DNA of 64,000 nucleotides from an uncultured Clostridia bacterium (GTDB lineage Bacteria; Bacillota; Clostridia; Saccharofermentanales; Saccharofermentanaceae), in NCBI GenBank assembly GCA_937876985.1, contig CALEFT010000046.1, forward strand, positions 1 to 64,000. Direction: 5' to 3'. The notes under the pieces are model-generated. The model was given only the letters and a program-made list of their open reading frames with translations, was not told the origin of the DNA and ran no database searches. How positions within the stretch are numbered: position 1 is the stretch's first letter; every line of letters begins with the position of its first letter. A program made the translations under genes and the position numbers. This document shows, piece after piece, positions 42,325 through 50,769 of this stretch.

Positions 42325-43401
42325 ATGGACAAGATTAAGGTTAGTATTATTGGAGCGACAGGTTATGTAGGTGCAGAGCTCGTGCATGGTTTTGTGAATC
42401 ATGAGATGGTTGAGCTTACACATTTGACTTCGAGAAGTTTTGCAGGACAGAAGTTTTCTGATGTTTATCCTGTTTTTCGCGGGGTGTGCGACATTGTGCT
42501 AAGCGATCTAGATTACGCGCAGGTTGCTAAGGATTCAGACCTAGTAATTACGGCGCTCCCACATGGAGTTTCTTCGAAGACTGTGCCAGTTCTTCTTGAG
42601 AACGGCGCGAAGGTTATCGACCATAGCGGAGATTTCAGATACAAAAATCTTGCAACATATGAGAAGTCCTATAAGCTAGACCACCCACACCCAGAGCTTC
42701 TTGAGACTGCGGTTTATGGTATTCCAGAGTTTTATAGAGACAAGCTTCTTGGCGCAAACCTAGTTGCAAATCCAGGCTGCTACCCTACATGCTCCTTGAT
42801 TGCGCTTGCACCATTCCTCAAAAAGCAGGCTTCCTCCGACGGCAAGACAGTTGCTATCGACGTTAACTCCATCATCATTGATGCTACTTCTGGAGTTTCT
42901 GGAGCAGGACGTAAGGCAGACCTAGCGTACGCTTTCTGCGAGACTGATGAGGCATTCAAGCCATACGGTGTTGTTGGACATAGACATACCTCAGAGATTA
43001 GCGAGCAGTGCTCACTTCTTAGCGGCGAGGATATCAAGGTTACATTTACTCCGCATCTTGCGCCTTTTAAGAGAGGAATGCTCTCCACTATTTATATTAA
43101 GCCAGCTTGCGAGATGGAAATTGACAACAAGACTTTGATTGACATCATGCGCGAATTCTACAAGGGCGAGAGATTTGTAAGAGTTCTAGACGAGAAGACT
43201 TTACCTGATGTCAAGGCAGTTAATGGCTCGAACTACATCGAGATTACTGCTAGATATGACGAAGAAACTAATGTGATTAAGCTATTTAGTGCGCAGGATA
43301 ATCTTGGTAAGGGCGCGGCTCTTCAGGCAATTCAGGCATTCAATGCAATTTACGGACTCGACGAGGCAATGGGTCTAGGAAATCTAGTTCGCGGCGTATA
43401 A
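42325..43401 (+). CDS. argC: N-acetyl-gamma-glutamyl-phosphate reductase
   Basis: ArgC catalyses the third step of arginine synthesis, reducing N-acetylglutamyl phosphate. The NADP motif GATGYVGAE is near residue 9, and the catalytic cysteine lies in NPGCYPT. The 358 residues fit the family. The frame can open at a TTG at 42304, but AAGGAG upstream of ATG 42325 decides the start. It begins the arginine operon behind ArgR-like boxes. Confidence 0.94.
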   Translation: MDKIKVSIIGATGYVGAELVHGFVNHEMVELTHLTSRSFAGQKFSDVYPVFRGVCDIVLSDLDYAQVAKDSDLVITALPHGVSSKTVPVLLENGAKVIDHSGDFRYKNLATYEKSYKLDHPHPELLETAVYGIPEFYRDKLLGANLVANPGCYPTCSLIALAPFLKKQASSDGKTVAIDVNSIIIDATSGVSGAGRKADLAYAFCETDEAFKPYGVVGHRHTSEISEQCSLLSGEDIKVTFTPHLAPFKRGMLSTIYIKPACEMEIDNKTLIDIMREFYKGERFVRVLDEKTLPDVKAVNGSNYIEITARYDEETNVIKLFSAQDNLGKGAALQAIQAFNAIYGLDEAMGLGNLVRGV

Positions 43402-43415
43402 GCCTTCCTTTTGTC

Positions 43416-43436
43416 CCTCGCGAAAAGCTTTTCGAG
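43416..43436. repeat. inverted pair of CTCGAAAAGC words between argC and argB
   Basis: CTCGCGAAAAGC and GCTTTTCGAG abut to give a hairpin with arms CCCTC and GAGGG plus GAAAAG and CTTTTC, and a two-base bulge. No T-run follows, so it is not a clear terminator. Similar paired copies occur near 45677-45719 and 62946-62969. Confidence 0.6.
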
Positions 43437-43519
43437 GGAGGCAAAACTCATAGACGTGCGGCACGCGATAACAAAAGCACATGTAGATGCATAAACATAA
43501 AGGAAACGAGGTAAGTATC

Positions 43520-44446
43520 ATGGCAGACAACAAGCAAATGCCTTATATCGATAATAGAATTCAGGGAAAGATCGACCGTGCGTCCATCCTGATTGAGGCA
43601 CTTCCATACATCAAGAAGATGGCTGGGCAGACAATCGTAATCAAGTACGGTGGAAATGCAATGGTGAACGAAGATTTGAAGCATTCCGTTATGGATGACA
43701 TCACGCTTCTTAAGTACATCGGCATTAATCCGGTTGTCGTACATGGTGGCGGACCTGACATCAACAATATGCTTGGCAAGATGGAAATCGAGTCGCATTT
43801 TGTGAACGGTCTAAGATATACAGACAAGGACACAATGCAGGTTGCGCAGATGGTGCTCATCGGAAAGACGAACAAGGAGATTGTTTCCGACCTCAACTCC
43901 AAGGGCGCGAAGGCTATCGGAATCTGCGGAATCGACGGCAACCTCATCGAAGCAGAGAAGCTCACGAAGGACGCAAACGGCAACGACATCGATGTTGGCT
44001 ATGTTGGTAGAATTAAGAAAATCAACACGAAGGTCATCGAAATGCTTGCTAGCGACGAGTATATCCCAGTAATCGCTCCTATCGGTGTTGGCGAGGACGG
44101 ACAAAGCTACAATATCAACGCAGACACAGTTGCCTCCGAGGTGGCAATCGCACTTAAGGCAAACAAGCTCATCACTCTCACAGATGTCGGCGGCGTTCTC
44201 GAAAAGGATATCGACGGAAACGACGTAATCATTCCAGTTCTCACAGAGCAGACAATCCAGGAGAAGATTGAATCAGGCATCATCACTGGTGGCATGATTC
44301 CAAAGCTAAACGGTTGTCTCGATACAATCAGACGTGGCGTATACAAGGCACATATTATCGACGGAAGAATTCCACACAGCTTGCTACTTGAGATTTTCAC
44401 AGCAAAGGGAATCGGTACAATGATTGTAAAGGAGATGAAGAAATAA
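43520..44446 (+). CDS. argB: N-acetylglutamate kinase
   Basis: ArgB phosphorylates N-acetylglutamate, the second step of arginine synthesis. The amino-acid-kinase motifs KYGGNAMV (about 41-48) and VHGGGPDIN are present, and 308 residues is a usual length. The N-terminal helix extends beyond the E. coli enzyme, as in arginine-inhibited hexameric ArgB, so feedback inhibition is plausible. ATG 43520 follows GAGG; a start at 43487 is less likely. Its stop overlaps the argD ATG. Confidence 0.94.
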   Translation: MADNKQMPYIDNRIQGKIDRASILIEALPYIKKMAGQTIVIKYGGNAMVNEDLKHSVMDDITLLKYIGINPVVVHGGGPDINNMLGKMEIESHFVNGLRYTDKDTMQVAQMVLIGKTNKEIVSDLNSKGAKAIGICGIDGNLIEAEKLTKDANGNDIDVGYVGRIKKINTKVIEMLASDEYIPVIAPIGVGEDGQSYNINADTVASEVAIALKANKLITLTDVGGVLEKDIDGNDVIIPVLTEQTIQEKIESGIITGGMIPKLNGCLDTIRRGVYKAHIIDGRIPHSLLLEIFTAKGIGTMIVKEMKK

Positions 44447-45666
44447 TGGCAAACAATATTAGCAATGATTTTGAACTAATTAAGCAATATGACAAGAACT
44501 ACTGTATGCAGGTTTTCGCTCCACTTGATGTGGCATTTACACATGGAAAGGGTGTTTACCTATACGATACAAACAAGAAGAAATACATGGACCTAATCGG
44601 CGGAATCGCAGTAAATTCACTAGGCCATGCAAACAAGGCACTAACAAAGACAATCAAGGAGCAGGCAGCTAAGCTAATCCACTGCTCAAACTACTACTAC
44701 ATCGCTGAGCGTAGTGAGCTTGCTTGGCGACTAACTTCACAAAGCTGCTTCGACAGAGCTTTCTTCGCGAACTCTGGTGCAGAAGCAAACGAGGGTGCAA
44801 TCAAGCTTGCACGTGGTTACTTCTATCATAATGGAATGAATCGCTACAAGATCATTACTGCACTACAAAGCTTCCATGGTCGTACACTTGGAACAATCGC
44901 AGCTACAGGACAAGAGAAGTTCAGAAAGCCTTTTGGTCCGGATATGCCAGGCTTCGAGTATGTTCCATTCAACGACTTTGAGACATTGAAGGCTCGCGTA
45001 GATGGAACTACTGCAGCGGTTATGCTCGAACTCATTCAGGGTGAAAGTGGAGTACACGAAGCGACAATGGAATATGTTAAGAGTGTTCGCGAGCTTTGCG
45101 ACAAGCTTGGACTACTACTCATCGTCGACGAGGTACAGACAGGTGTTGGACGAACAGGACGCATGTTCTGCTACGAGCACTACAACATTAAGCCAGACAT
45201 CGTTACTCTTGCCAAAGGTCTTGGCGGCGGCGTTCCAATTGGCTGCGTACTAGCTACAGAGAAGGTTTCTAAGGGTTTTGACGTAGGCGATCATGGTTCA
45301 ACATTTGGTGGAAACCCACTTTGCTGCGCTTGTGCAAACACTGTGCTAGACGAGATTAACCAGAACGCAATCCTTGCTAATGTAAACGATGTTAGCGCAT
45401 ACATAATGGAAGAACTCTATAAGCTTAAAGAGAAGTATCCAGTAATCGTAGACATTCGTGGTAAGGGACTTCTTATCGGAATCGAGTTTAGTCAGAGCAT
45501 CCAGGCTTCTGGTCTTAAGCAGCGACTAATGAACGACGGTTTCCTTGTTGGTTCAATCGGAACATCAGTAATTCGACTTGCACCACCACTAATCATCACG
45601 AAGGCAGAGGCTGGTAAGTTTATTTCTGCACTTAGCAAGATACTTAAGAACAGCAAGGGCCTATAA
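44446..45666 (+). CDS. argD: acetylornithine aminotransferase
   Basis: ArgD is a PLP-dependent class III aminotransferase for the fourth step. FFANSGAEANEGAIKLAR, the ELIQGESGV region with LIVDEVQTGVGRTG, and the PLP lysine in TLAKGLGGG are all visible. Length is 406 residues. It is coupled to argB by TAATG. Confidence 0.94.
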   Translation: MANNISNDFELIKQYDKNYCMQVFAPLDVAFTHGKGVYLYDTNKKKYMDLIGGIAVNSLGHANKALTKTIKEQAAKLIHCSNYYYIAERSELAWRLTSQSCFDRAFFANSGAEANEGAIKLARGYFYHNGMNRYKIITALQSFHGRTLGTIAATGQEKFRKPFGPDMPGFEYVPFNDFETLKARVDGTTAAVMLELIQGESGVHEATMEYVKSVRELCDKLGLLLIVDEVQTGVGRTGRMFCYEHYNIKPDIVTLAKGLGGGVPIGCVLATEKVSKGFDVGDHGSTFGGNPLCCACANTVLDEINQNAILANVNDVSAYIMEELYKLKEKYPVIVDIRGKGLLIGIEFSQSIQASGLKQRLMNDGFLVGSIGTSVIRLAPPLIITKAEAGKFISALSKILKNSKGL

Positions 45667-45676
45667 TAGGAGAAGA

Positions 45677-45719
45677 TTCGCTTGGGCTTGCTTTTCGAGC
45701 AAGGCATAAAGCAAGCGAA
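45677..45719. repeat. nested stem-loop between argD and argF
   Basis: The outer arms are TTCGCTTG and CAAGCGAA; the inner arms are CTTGC and GCAAG around a TTTTCGA loop that is part of a CTCGAAAAGC copy (45690-45699). It may stabilise or process the arg transcript, or it may be an extragenic repeat. No terminator T-run follows. Confidence 0.5.
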
Positions 45720-45792
45720 GGCCTTGAGACAAATAAGAATAATATATTACATTACTACTTAGAAAACGAATTAGGATAAAAGGAGAAAAACT

Positions 45793-46728
45793 ATGAAGCA
45801 TTATATTGATTTTCACGAGGACGTGAGCTTTGAAGATTTGGACTATATGCTTGAGATTGCAAGCGACATGAAGGCGAAGACGAAGGCTGGTATCAAGCAC
45901 CACTACCTAGACGGAAAGTCTTTGGCGATGATTTTTACAAAGTCTTCTACACGTACTCGCGTATCCTTCGAGGTTGGAATGTACCAGCTCGGCGGACAGG
46001 CGCTCTTCCTCTCGAATAACGACATCCAGATTGGCCGCGGCGAGACAATTCACGACACAGCAAAGGTATTGTCCGGCATGGTAGACGCGATCATGATTCG
46101 TACTTTTGACCATCAGGATGTAGTAGACCTCGCAAAATACGGTTCCATCCCAGTAATCAATGGACTAACTGACGACCAGCATCCAACACAGGCACTTGCA
46201 GACCTCCTTACAATCAAGGAGCACAAGGGCGGCCTCAAAGGTCTTAAACTTGCATATGTTGGTGACGGAAATAACGTTACTGCTTCCCTACTTCAGGCTT
46301 GCGCAAAGGCAGGAATGGACATTTCTTGCGCATCCCCAAGTGGCTATACATGCCAGCAAAAGTATGTAGACCAGGCACTCAAGGACGCAGCAGTAACTGG
46401 CTCTAAGATTCTTATGACAGAGGATCCTTTCGAGGCTTGCGACAAGGCTGATGTAATTTATACAGACACATGGACAAGCATGGGACAGGAAGAAGAGAAG
46501 GCAAAGCGCGTCGAGATTTTCAAGGGCTACCAGGTAAACTCCAAGCTCATGGGTATAGCAAACAAGGACTGCCTCTTCATGCACTGCCTCCCTGCATACC
46601 GCGGCTACGAAGTAACTGCTGACGTAATTGACGGACCAAACAGCGTAGTATTCGACGAGGCAGAGAACCGCCTCCATGCACATAAGGCAATTCTTGTAAA
46701 CTGTCTTCTTAACGAGCGCATTTCTTAA
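45793..46728 (+). CDS. argF: ornithine carbamoyltransferase
   Basis: ArgF forms citrulline from ornithine and carbamoyl phosphate. The carbamoyl-phosphate loop SSTRTR (about 51-56), the HPTQALADL region and the ornithine-binding HCLPA motif are intact. The 311 residues fit the anabolic enzyme. AAGGAG precedes ATG. A 126-base gap with a stem-loop separates it from argD. Confidence 0.94.
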   Translation: MKHYIDFHEDVSFEDLDYMLEIASDMKAKTKAGIKHHYLDGKSLAMIFTKSSTRTRVSFEVGMYQLGGQALFLSNNDIQIGRGETIHDTAKVLSGMVDAIMIRTFDHQDVVDLAKYGSIPVINGLTDDQHPTQALADLLTIKEHKGGLKGLKLAYVGDGNNVTASLLQACAKAGMDISCASPSGYTCQQKYVDQALKDAAVTGSKILMTEDPFEACDKADVIYTDTWTSMGQEEEKAKRVEIFKGYQVNSKLMGIANKDCLFMHCLPAYRGYEVTADVIDGPNSVVFDEAENRLHAHKAILVNCLLNERIS

Positions 46729-46746
46729 TCGACTCTAAGCTTGACT

Positions 46747-47289
46747 ATGACTTCCAAGAATAGCTTTACTTTTGATTATATTTTGCGAAAAGCAACGCCT
46801 GCAGACGCCAAAGCACTGCGGGCGCTTATTCGTGAAGCAATGTCTTCATATTGCGTCGATTCGAACATCTCACCAGATATCCTTGAATCCATGCATGAAA
46901 GCGAAGAAGACATCGCTATCAAGACGACAAAACGTGATGTCTTAGTTCTGTCTGCCGAGGCAACTGGAGAACTTCTTGGCACTATCACATTACATCAAAT
47001 TCCATCACCTTCACCACGCGCCACTATCAAGGACGGCTATGTAGAAAATGTCTTATACATCTCTCGCTTTGCTGTTTGCAATTCCCTGCGTGGTACAGGT
47101 CTTGGCGTAATGCTAATTGATGAAGCTTATAATACTGCCAAATCTCTTGGCCTATCTAAGCTCGTTTTACACACTGCTATTGCTAATAAGGGGATGGTGG
47201 ATTTCTATATTAAACGCGGCTTCGAGCTCGTCTCTTCTGACAATTCTCGCGGATACGAGAGAGGCTTATTCGAAGCAGCTGTTTCTTAG
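46747..47289 (+). CDS. GNAT-family N-acetyltransferase
   Basis: The protein of about 180 residues has the acetyl-CoA-binding pattern NSLRGTGLGVMLIDEAYNTAKSLG (around residues 118-141) and the FYIKRGFELV end of the GNAT fold. The substrate is not evident. It lies 18 bp after argF on the same strand, and the operon lacks argJ, so a short N-acetylglutamate synthase role is worth considering. No strong ribosome binding site is seen; TTG 46741 is an alternative start. Confidence 0.8.
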   Translation: MTSKNSFTFDYILRKATPADAKALRALIREAMSSYCVDSNISPDILESMHESEEDIAIKTTKRDVLVLSAEATGELLGTITLHQIPSPSPRATIKDGYVENVLYISRFAVCNSLRGTGLGVMLIDEAYNTAKSLGLSKLVLHTAIANKGMVDFYIKRGFELVSSDNSRGYERGLFEAAVS

Positions 47290-47302
47290 TGCGATTAGGT
47301 CC

Positions 47303-48277
47303 TCAAAACAACCCAAATGCACTAGAACCAGAACCAGACATCAAAGCAACCTTCGCACCCTGGCTAAATAAATCTGTAATTTCCTGCTCAATTTCTGGTA
47401 CTAGAATAATCGCTGGCTTACTAAGGTCGTTTACTAATAAATCCTTGTGCGCCAATACTACGTCAAGAGCACTTCTAGTTAGTGGCTTTCTTAATTCTTC
47501 AAGGAAAGCTCCATATCCATTGGACTCTAGCTCACTTATTGTCTTACTTACTTTGAAGCTATCGTAGAGCTTAAAACACTCTGGTGTAGACACTCCTCTG
47601 GCGTTTTTCAAAATCTTCAAGGAAATGCCTTCTAGACTAGATAGTTCCTCTACCCTATCGCCAATTCCACTACATAGGCTGGTTCCGCCAACTAGAAAGA
47701 AAGGCACATCTGCACCAATTTTACTTCCAACAAATTCTAGTTCTTCTTCGGTAAGGGGATTTCCGAGCATATCCTGAAGAATAATCAAGATAGCTGCAGC
47801 ATCCGAGCTACCACCGCCAAGGCCAGCTTCTGACGGGATATTCTTCACTAGCGTAGCCTTAACAGAAATCTTACGCGCCATAACGCCAAAACTATTACAC
47901 TTTGCCCTATATTCATCCATATATCTTGCAAAAGCCTTATAGCAAAGGTGCTTTTCTGAAGGAAGATTCTTAAGGTCTTCGCCTACCTCGCAAAGCCCAG
48001 ACTTAGTCTCAATCTGAAACACTTCCTTGTCCGTGGTCTCACAGCAAATAAGCTCAACTTTAAGCTCATCAGCTAAGTCAATTTCTTGAAAAAGACTATA
48101 TAACTCATGATACCCATCTTCTCTCGTCCCTAATATTCTCAAGAACAAATTTATCTTAGCAGGCGCTAAAATCTCGTACAGCACGCTATTTCTTGTGCCT
48201 AAATTTGTTTTGGTGAATTTATGTCCAATTTTGTTTGATGTCTTATTCATGGTATACATAGTATTCATTGTGTTCAT
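47303..48277 (-). CDS. ispE: 4-diphosphocytidyl-2-C-methyl-D-erythritol kinase
   Basis: IspE acts in the MEP pathway for isoprenoids. The GHMP-kinase loop PSEAGLGGGSSDAAA and the start APAKINLFLRILGTREDGYHEL identify it. The 324 residues include about 35 extra N-terminal residues with several Met codons, so the true start is uncertain; AAGGA lies just before ATG 48277. It converges with the GNAT gene. Confidence 0.92.
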   Translation of the reverse strand: MNTMNTMYTMNKTSNKIGHKFTKTNLGTRNSVLYEILAPAKINLFLRILGTREDGYHELYSLFQEIDLADELKVELICCETTDKEVFQIETKSGLCEVGEDLKNLPSEKHLCYKAFARYMDEYRAKCNSFGVMARKISVKATLVKNIPSEAGLGGGSSDAAAILIILQDMLGNPLTEEELEFVGSKIGADVPFFLVGGTSLCSGIGDRVEELSSLEGISLKILKNARGVSTPECFKLYDSFKVSKTISELESNGYGAFLEELRKPLTRSALDVVLAHKDLLVNDLSKPAIILVPEIEQEITDLFSQGAKVALMSGSGSSAFGLF

Positions 48278-48385
48278 ATTTCCTTGGTGCCTAAGCTATC
48301 TTAGTGTACTGTTCCGTTATCAGGCAAGTCTTGCCTATTTCTTACAAAGAATATTGTAACACAGTAGCTCTAATAATATGAGCAA

Positions 48386-48415
48386 ACAAAAAGCCACTTC
48401 CAAAAAAGAAATGGC
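48386..48415 (-). terminator. veg terminator
   Basis: On the minus strand GCCATTTC and GGAAGTGGC form a stem around TTTTTT, followed by TTTTTG. It lies 40 bp past the veg stop. Confidence 0.8.
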
Positions 48416-48455
48416 CCTTAGTTACTTCATAATTCAAATCGCATTAGTACGCCTA

Positions 48456-48722
48456 TCAGCTTGCCGCCTCGGATGCATTTGTCATCTCTACTGAAACTCT
48501 AACTGCTCTTGTTAGTACGTCGATGTAGCTGTATGACACAACATCTTCCTTAGCATTGTCGCGCTCACAGCGAACTGTGAAAACGTTCGGATAGCAGTGC
48601 TCTACAATTCCCTCATAGATGATTAGTCTCTTACGTCCACCATTAGATGTTAGTCTAACTCGCTTGCCAATCAACGATTCAATCTTGTTCTTACACATAT
48701 CAATGTCAGATCTAATAATCAC
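48456..48722 (-). CDS. veg: Veg protein
   Basis: Veg is a small Firmicute protein linked in Bacillus to biofilm regulation and highly expressed in vegetative cells. The 88 residues include GKRVRLTSNGGRKR and YEGIVEHCYPNVFTVR, the family core. In B. subtilis veg also lies next to ispE. A near-consensus promoter is 52 bp upstream. Confidence 0.9.
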   Translation of the reverse strand: MIIRSDIDMCKNKIESLIGKRVRLTSNGGRKRLIIYEGIVEHCYPNVFTVRCERDNAKEDVVSYSYIDVLTRAVRVSVEMTNASEAAS

Positions 48723-48773
48723 TGTAAGCCTCTTTCTGCTTGCCCTAATACAAGCGTGTAAAATACCATCAGC

Positions 48774-48802
48774 ATTATAACAAATATGTTACATTTGGTC
48801 AA
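48774..48802 (-). promoter_or_regulatory. veg promoter
   Basis: The minus strand has TTGACC (48797-48802), a 17-nt spacer and a perfect TATAAT (48774-48779). It agrees with the known strong expression of veg. Confidence 0.8.
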
Positions 48803-48984
48803 CAAGTAAACACTATATGTAGTGGTTTTTTGTTCATCTTTCCCAAATATGTAGTGTTTGTAGGCTTTTCGAGAGGGTCTTAGCAAGCTTATGCGAAAAG
48901 CATGCGTTCTTCTTACAAAACGTGAGACAAAGACTAGCCAAAATGCTGCCGCGAGAGACTTATAAAGCAAAGAAATTTTATCGG

Positions 48985-49013
48985 TTGAACGAACTATAAA
49001 ATAATTCTATAAT
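48985..49013 (+). promoter_or_regulatory. fhs promoter
   Basis: TTGAAC (48985-48990), a 17-nt spacer and a perfect TATAAT (49008-49013) lie 34 bp upstream of the fhs start codon. The 325-base gap between veg and fhs also contains a CTCGAAAAGC copy at 48864-48873 with an inverted GCGAAAAGC nearby. Confidence 0.75.
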
Positions 49014-49047
49014 AGGGACTATATTATCTAGAAGGGTGGGCAAAAAA

Positions 49048-50727
49048 ATGCTTAGTGACATTGAAATTGCTAGAAGTGCGAAGATGCTTCCTATTGAGGA
49101 AATCGCAGGTAAGATTGGTATCGAGAGAGACGAGCTAGAGCTCTATGGTAAATACAAGGCGAAGCTGCCACTTGATCGTATCAAGGCTAGAAGTGACAAG
49201 AAGGACGGTAAGTTAGTTCTCGTTACTGCTATGAATCCTACTCCTGCTGGCGAAGGTAAGACTACGGTTTCTATTGGTCTTGCGCAAAGCTTAGCTAAGC
49301 TTGACAAGAATGTAATGCTCGCTCTTCGTGAGCCATCACTTGGACCTGTTTTTGGTGTGAAGGGTGGAGCTGCTGGTGGTGGATATTCCCAGCTCGTTCC
49401 AATGGAGGACATCAACCTTCATTTCACAGGTGACCTACACGCTATTACTTCTGCGAACAATTTGCTTGCTGCAATGCTCGACAACCACTTATTCCAGGGT
49501 AATAGCCTCAATATTGATAAGACAAGAATTCTCTGGAAGAGATGTCTAGATATGAACGACAGATGCCTTCGTAAGATTAACGTTGGCGTTGGTGGCGGAC
49601 TTTGCGGCGTAGAAAGAGACGAGATTTTCCAGATTACTGCCGCTTCTGAGATTATGGCTATTTTGTGCCTATCTACTGACGTAGACGACTTGAAGAGAAG
49701 ACTAGCAAATATCGCTGTTGCATATAACATGGATGGAGAAATCGTAACTTGTGGCGACCTCGGTGCACAAGGCGCAATGACTACACTTCTTAAGGACGCA
49801 ATTTGTCCAAACATTGTTCAGTCTCTCGAGCATGTTCCTGCTTTTGTTCACGGTGGTCCTTTTGCTAATATTTCTCACGGCTGTAACACAGTAATTGCTA
49901 CTAAGGCGGCTCTCAAGCTCGCTGACATCGTTATTACTGAGGCTGGTTTTGGCGCAGACCTTGGTGCAGAGAAGTTCCTCGACATCAAGTGCCGTGCTGC
50001 TGGCATTTGGCCAAGCGCAGTAGTAATCGTTGCTACATGCCGCTCACTTAAGTACAACGCTGGCATTCCGAAGAATCAGCTTAATAATCCTAATGTAGAA
50101 GCTGTTAAGACTGGATTTGCTAACCTAAGTAAGCACATCGAGAATATGGCTAAGTTCGGCATTCCTTGCGTAGTTGCTGGCAACCGCTTCTTGACAGACA
50201 CAGATGAAGAAATCGCCATGATGAAGACTCTTTGCGAGGAGCATGGTGCTAAGTATGAGGCTTGCGAGATTTTCGCGAAGGGTGGCGACGGCGGCATTGA
50301 GCTTGCAAACGCTGTACTCGAGCAGATTAGCGTATCCGAGGCTAAGGGTGCTGCGCCAACATTTATGTATGACCTAGAGGACTCCGTAGTAGACAAAATT
50401 ACTAAGCTTGCTACTAAGATTTATGGTGCTAAGGACGTAGAAATCCTCCCAGAAGCTATGGCGAAAATCAACGAGTTCACAAACTCAGGCTACGGCAAGC
50501 TTCCTATTTGCTGTGCGAAGACTCAGTACTCGCTTTCCGATAACGCTAAGGCACTCGGACGCCCAGAGGACTTCACTCTCACAGTAAGAGACGTTTACCT
50601 AAGCGCAGGTGCTGGATACCTAGTTGTGCTAACAGGCTCCATTGTTACAATGCCTGGACTACCACCACATCCAGCTGCACTCGACATTGACATTGACGAA
50701 GACGGAACAATCCACGGACTATTCTAA
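49048..50727 (+). CDS. fhs: formate-tetrahydrofolate ligase
   Basis: This enzyme makes 10-formyl-tetrahydrofolate from formate, THF and ATP, for purine and formyl-Met synthesis or the Wood-Ljungdahl pathway. The P-loop NPTPAGEGKTT is near residue 68, and KGGAAGGGYSQ follows. The 559 residues fit the family. ATG 49048 follows GGGTGGG; the frame can extend to a GTG at 49036. A TCCACGGA/TCCGTGGA hairpin overlaps the stop (50711-50735). Confidence 0.95.
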   Translation: MLSDIEIARSAKMLPIEEIAGKIGIERDELELYGKYKAKLPLDRIKARSDKKDGKLVLVTAMNPTPAGEGKTTVSIGLAQSLAKLDKNVMLALREPSLGPVFGVKGGAAGGGYSQLVPMEDINLHFTGDLHAITSANNLLAAMLDNHLFQGNSLNIDKTRILWKRCLDMNDRCLRKINVGVGGGLCGVERDEIFQITAASEIMAILCLSTDVDDLKRRLANIAVAYNMDGEIVTCGDLGAQGAMTTLLKDAICPNIVQSLEHVPAFVHGGPFANISHGCNTVIATKAALKLADIVITEAGFGADLGAEKFLDIKCRAAGIWPSAVVIVATCRSLKYNAGIPKNQLNNPNVEAVKTGFANLSKHIENMAKFGIPCVVAGNRFLTDTDEEIAMMKTLCEEHGAKYEACEIFAKGGDGGIELANAVLEQISVSEAKGAAPTFMYDLEDSVVDKITKLATKIYGAKDVEILPEAMAKINEFTNSGYGKLPICCAKTQYSLSDNAKALGRPEDFTLTVRDVYLSAGAGYLVVLTGSIVTMPGLPPHPAALDIDIDEDGTIHGLF

Positions 50728-50769
50728 TCCGTGGATATTCCACAAATTCCCACATAAAGGAAGAAAACG

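Noticed and set aside
48719..48970. Small minus-strand ORF upstream of veg
   Set aside because: It spans the veg promoter and a CTCGAAAAGC copy and has no ribosome binding site.
50711..50735. fhs terminator
   Set aside because: A perfect TCCACGGA/TCCGTGGA hairpin overlaps the stop codon, but no T-run follows and the next gene starts 42 bp on.
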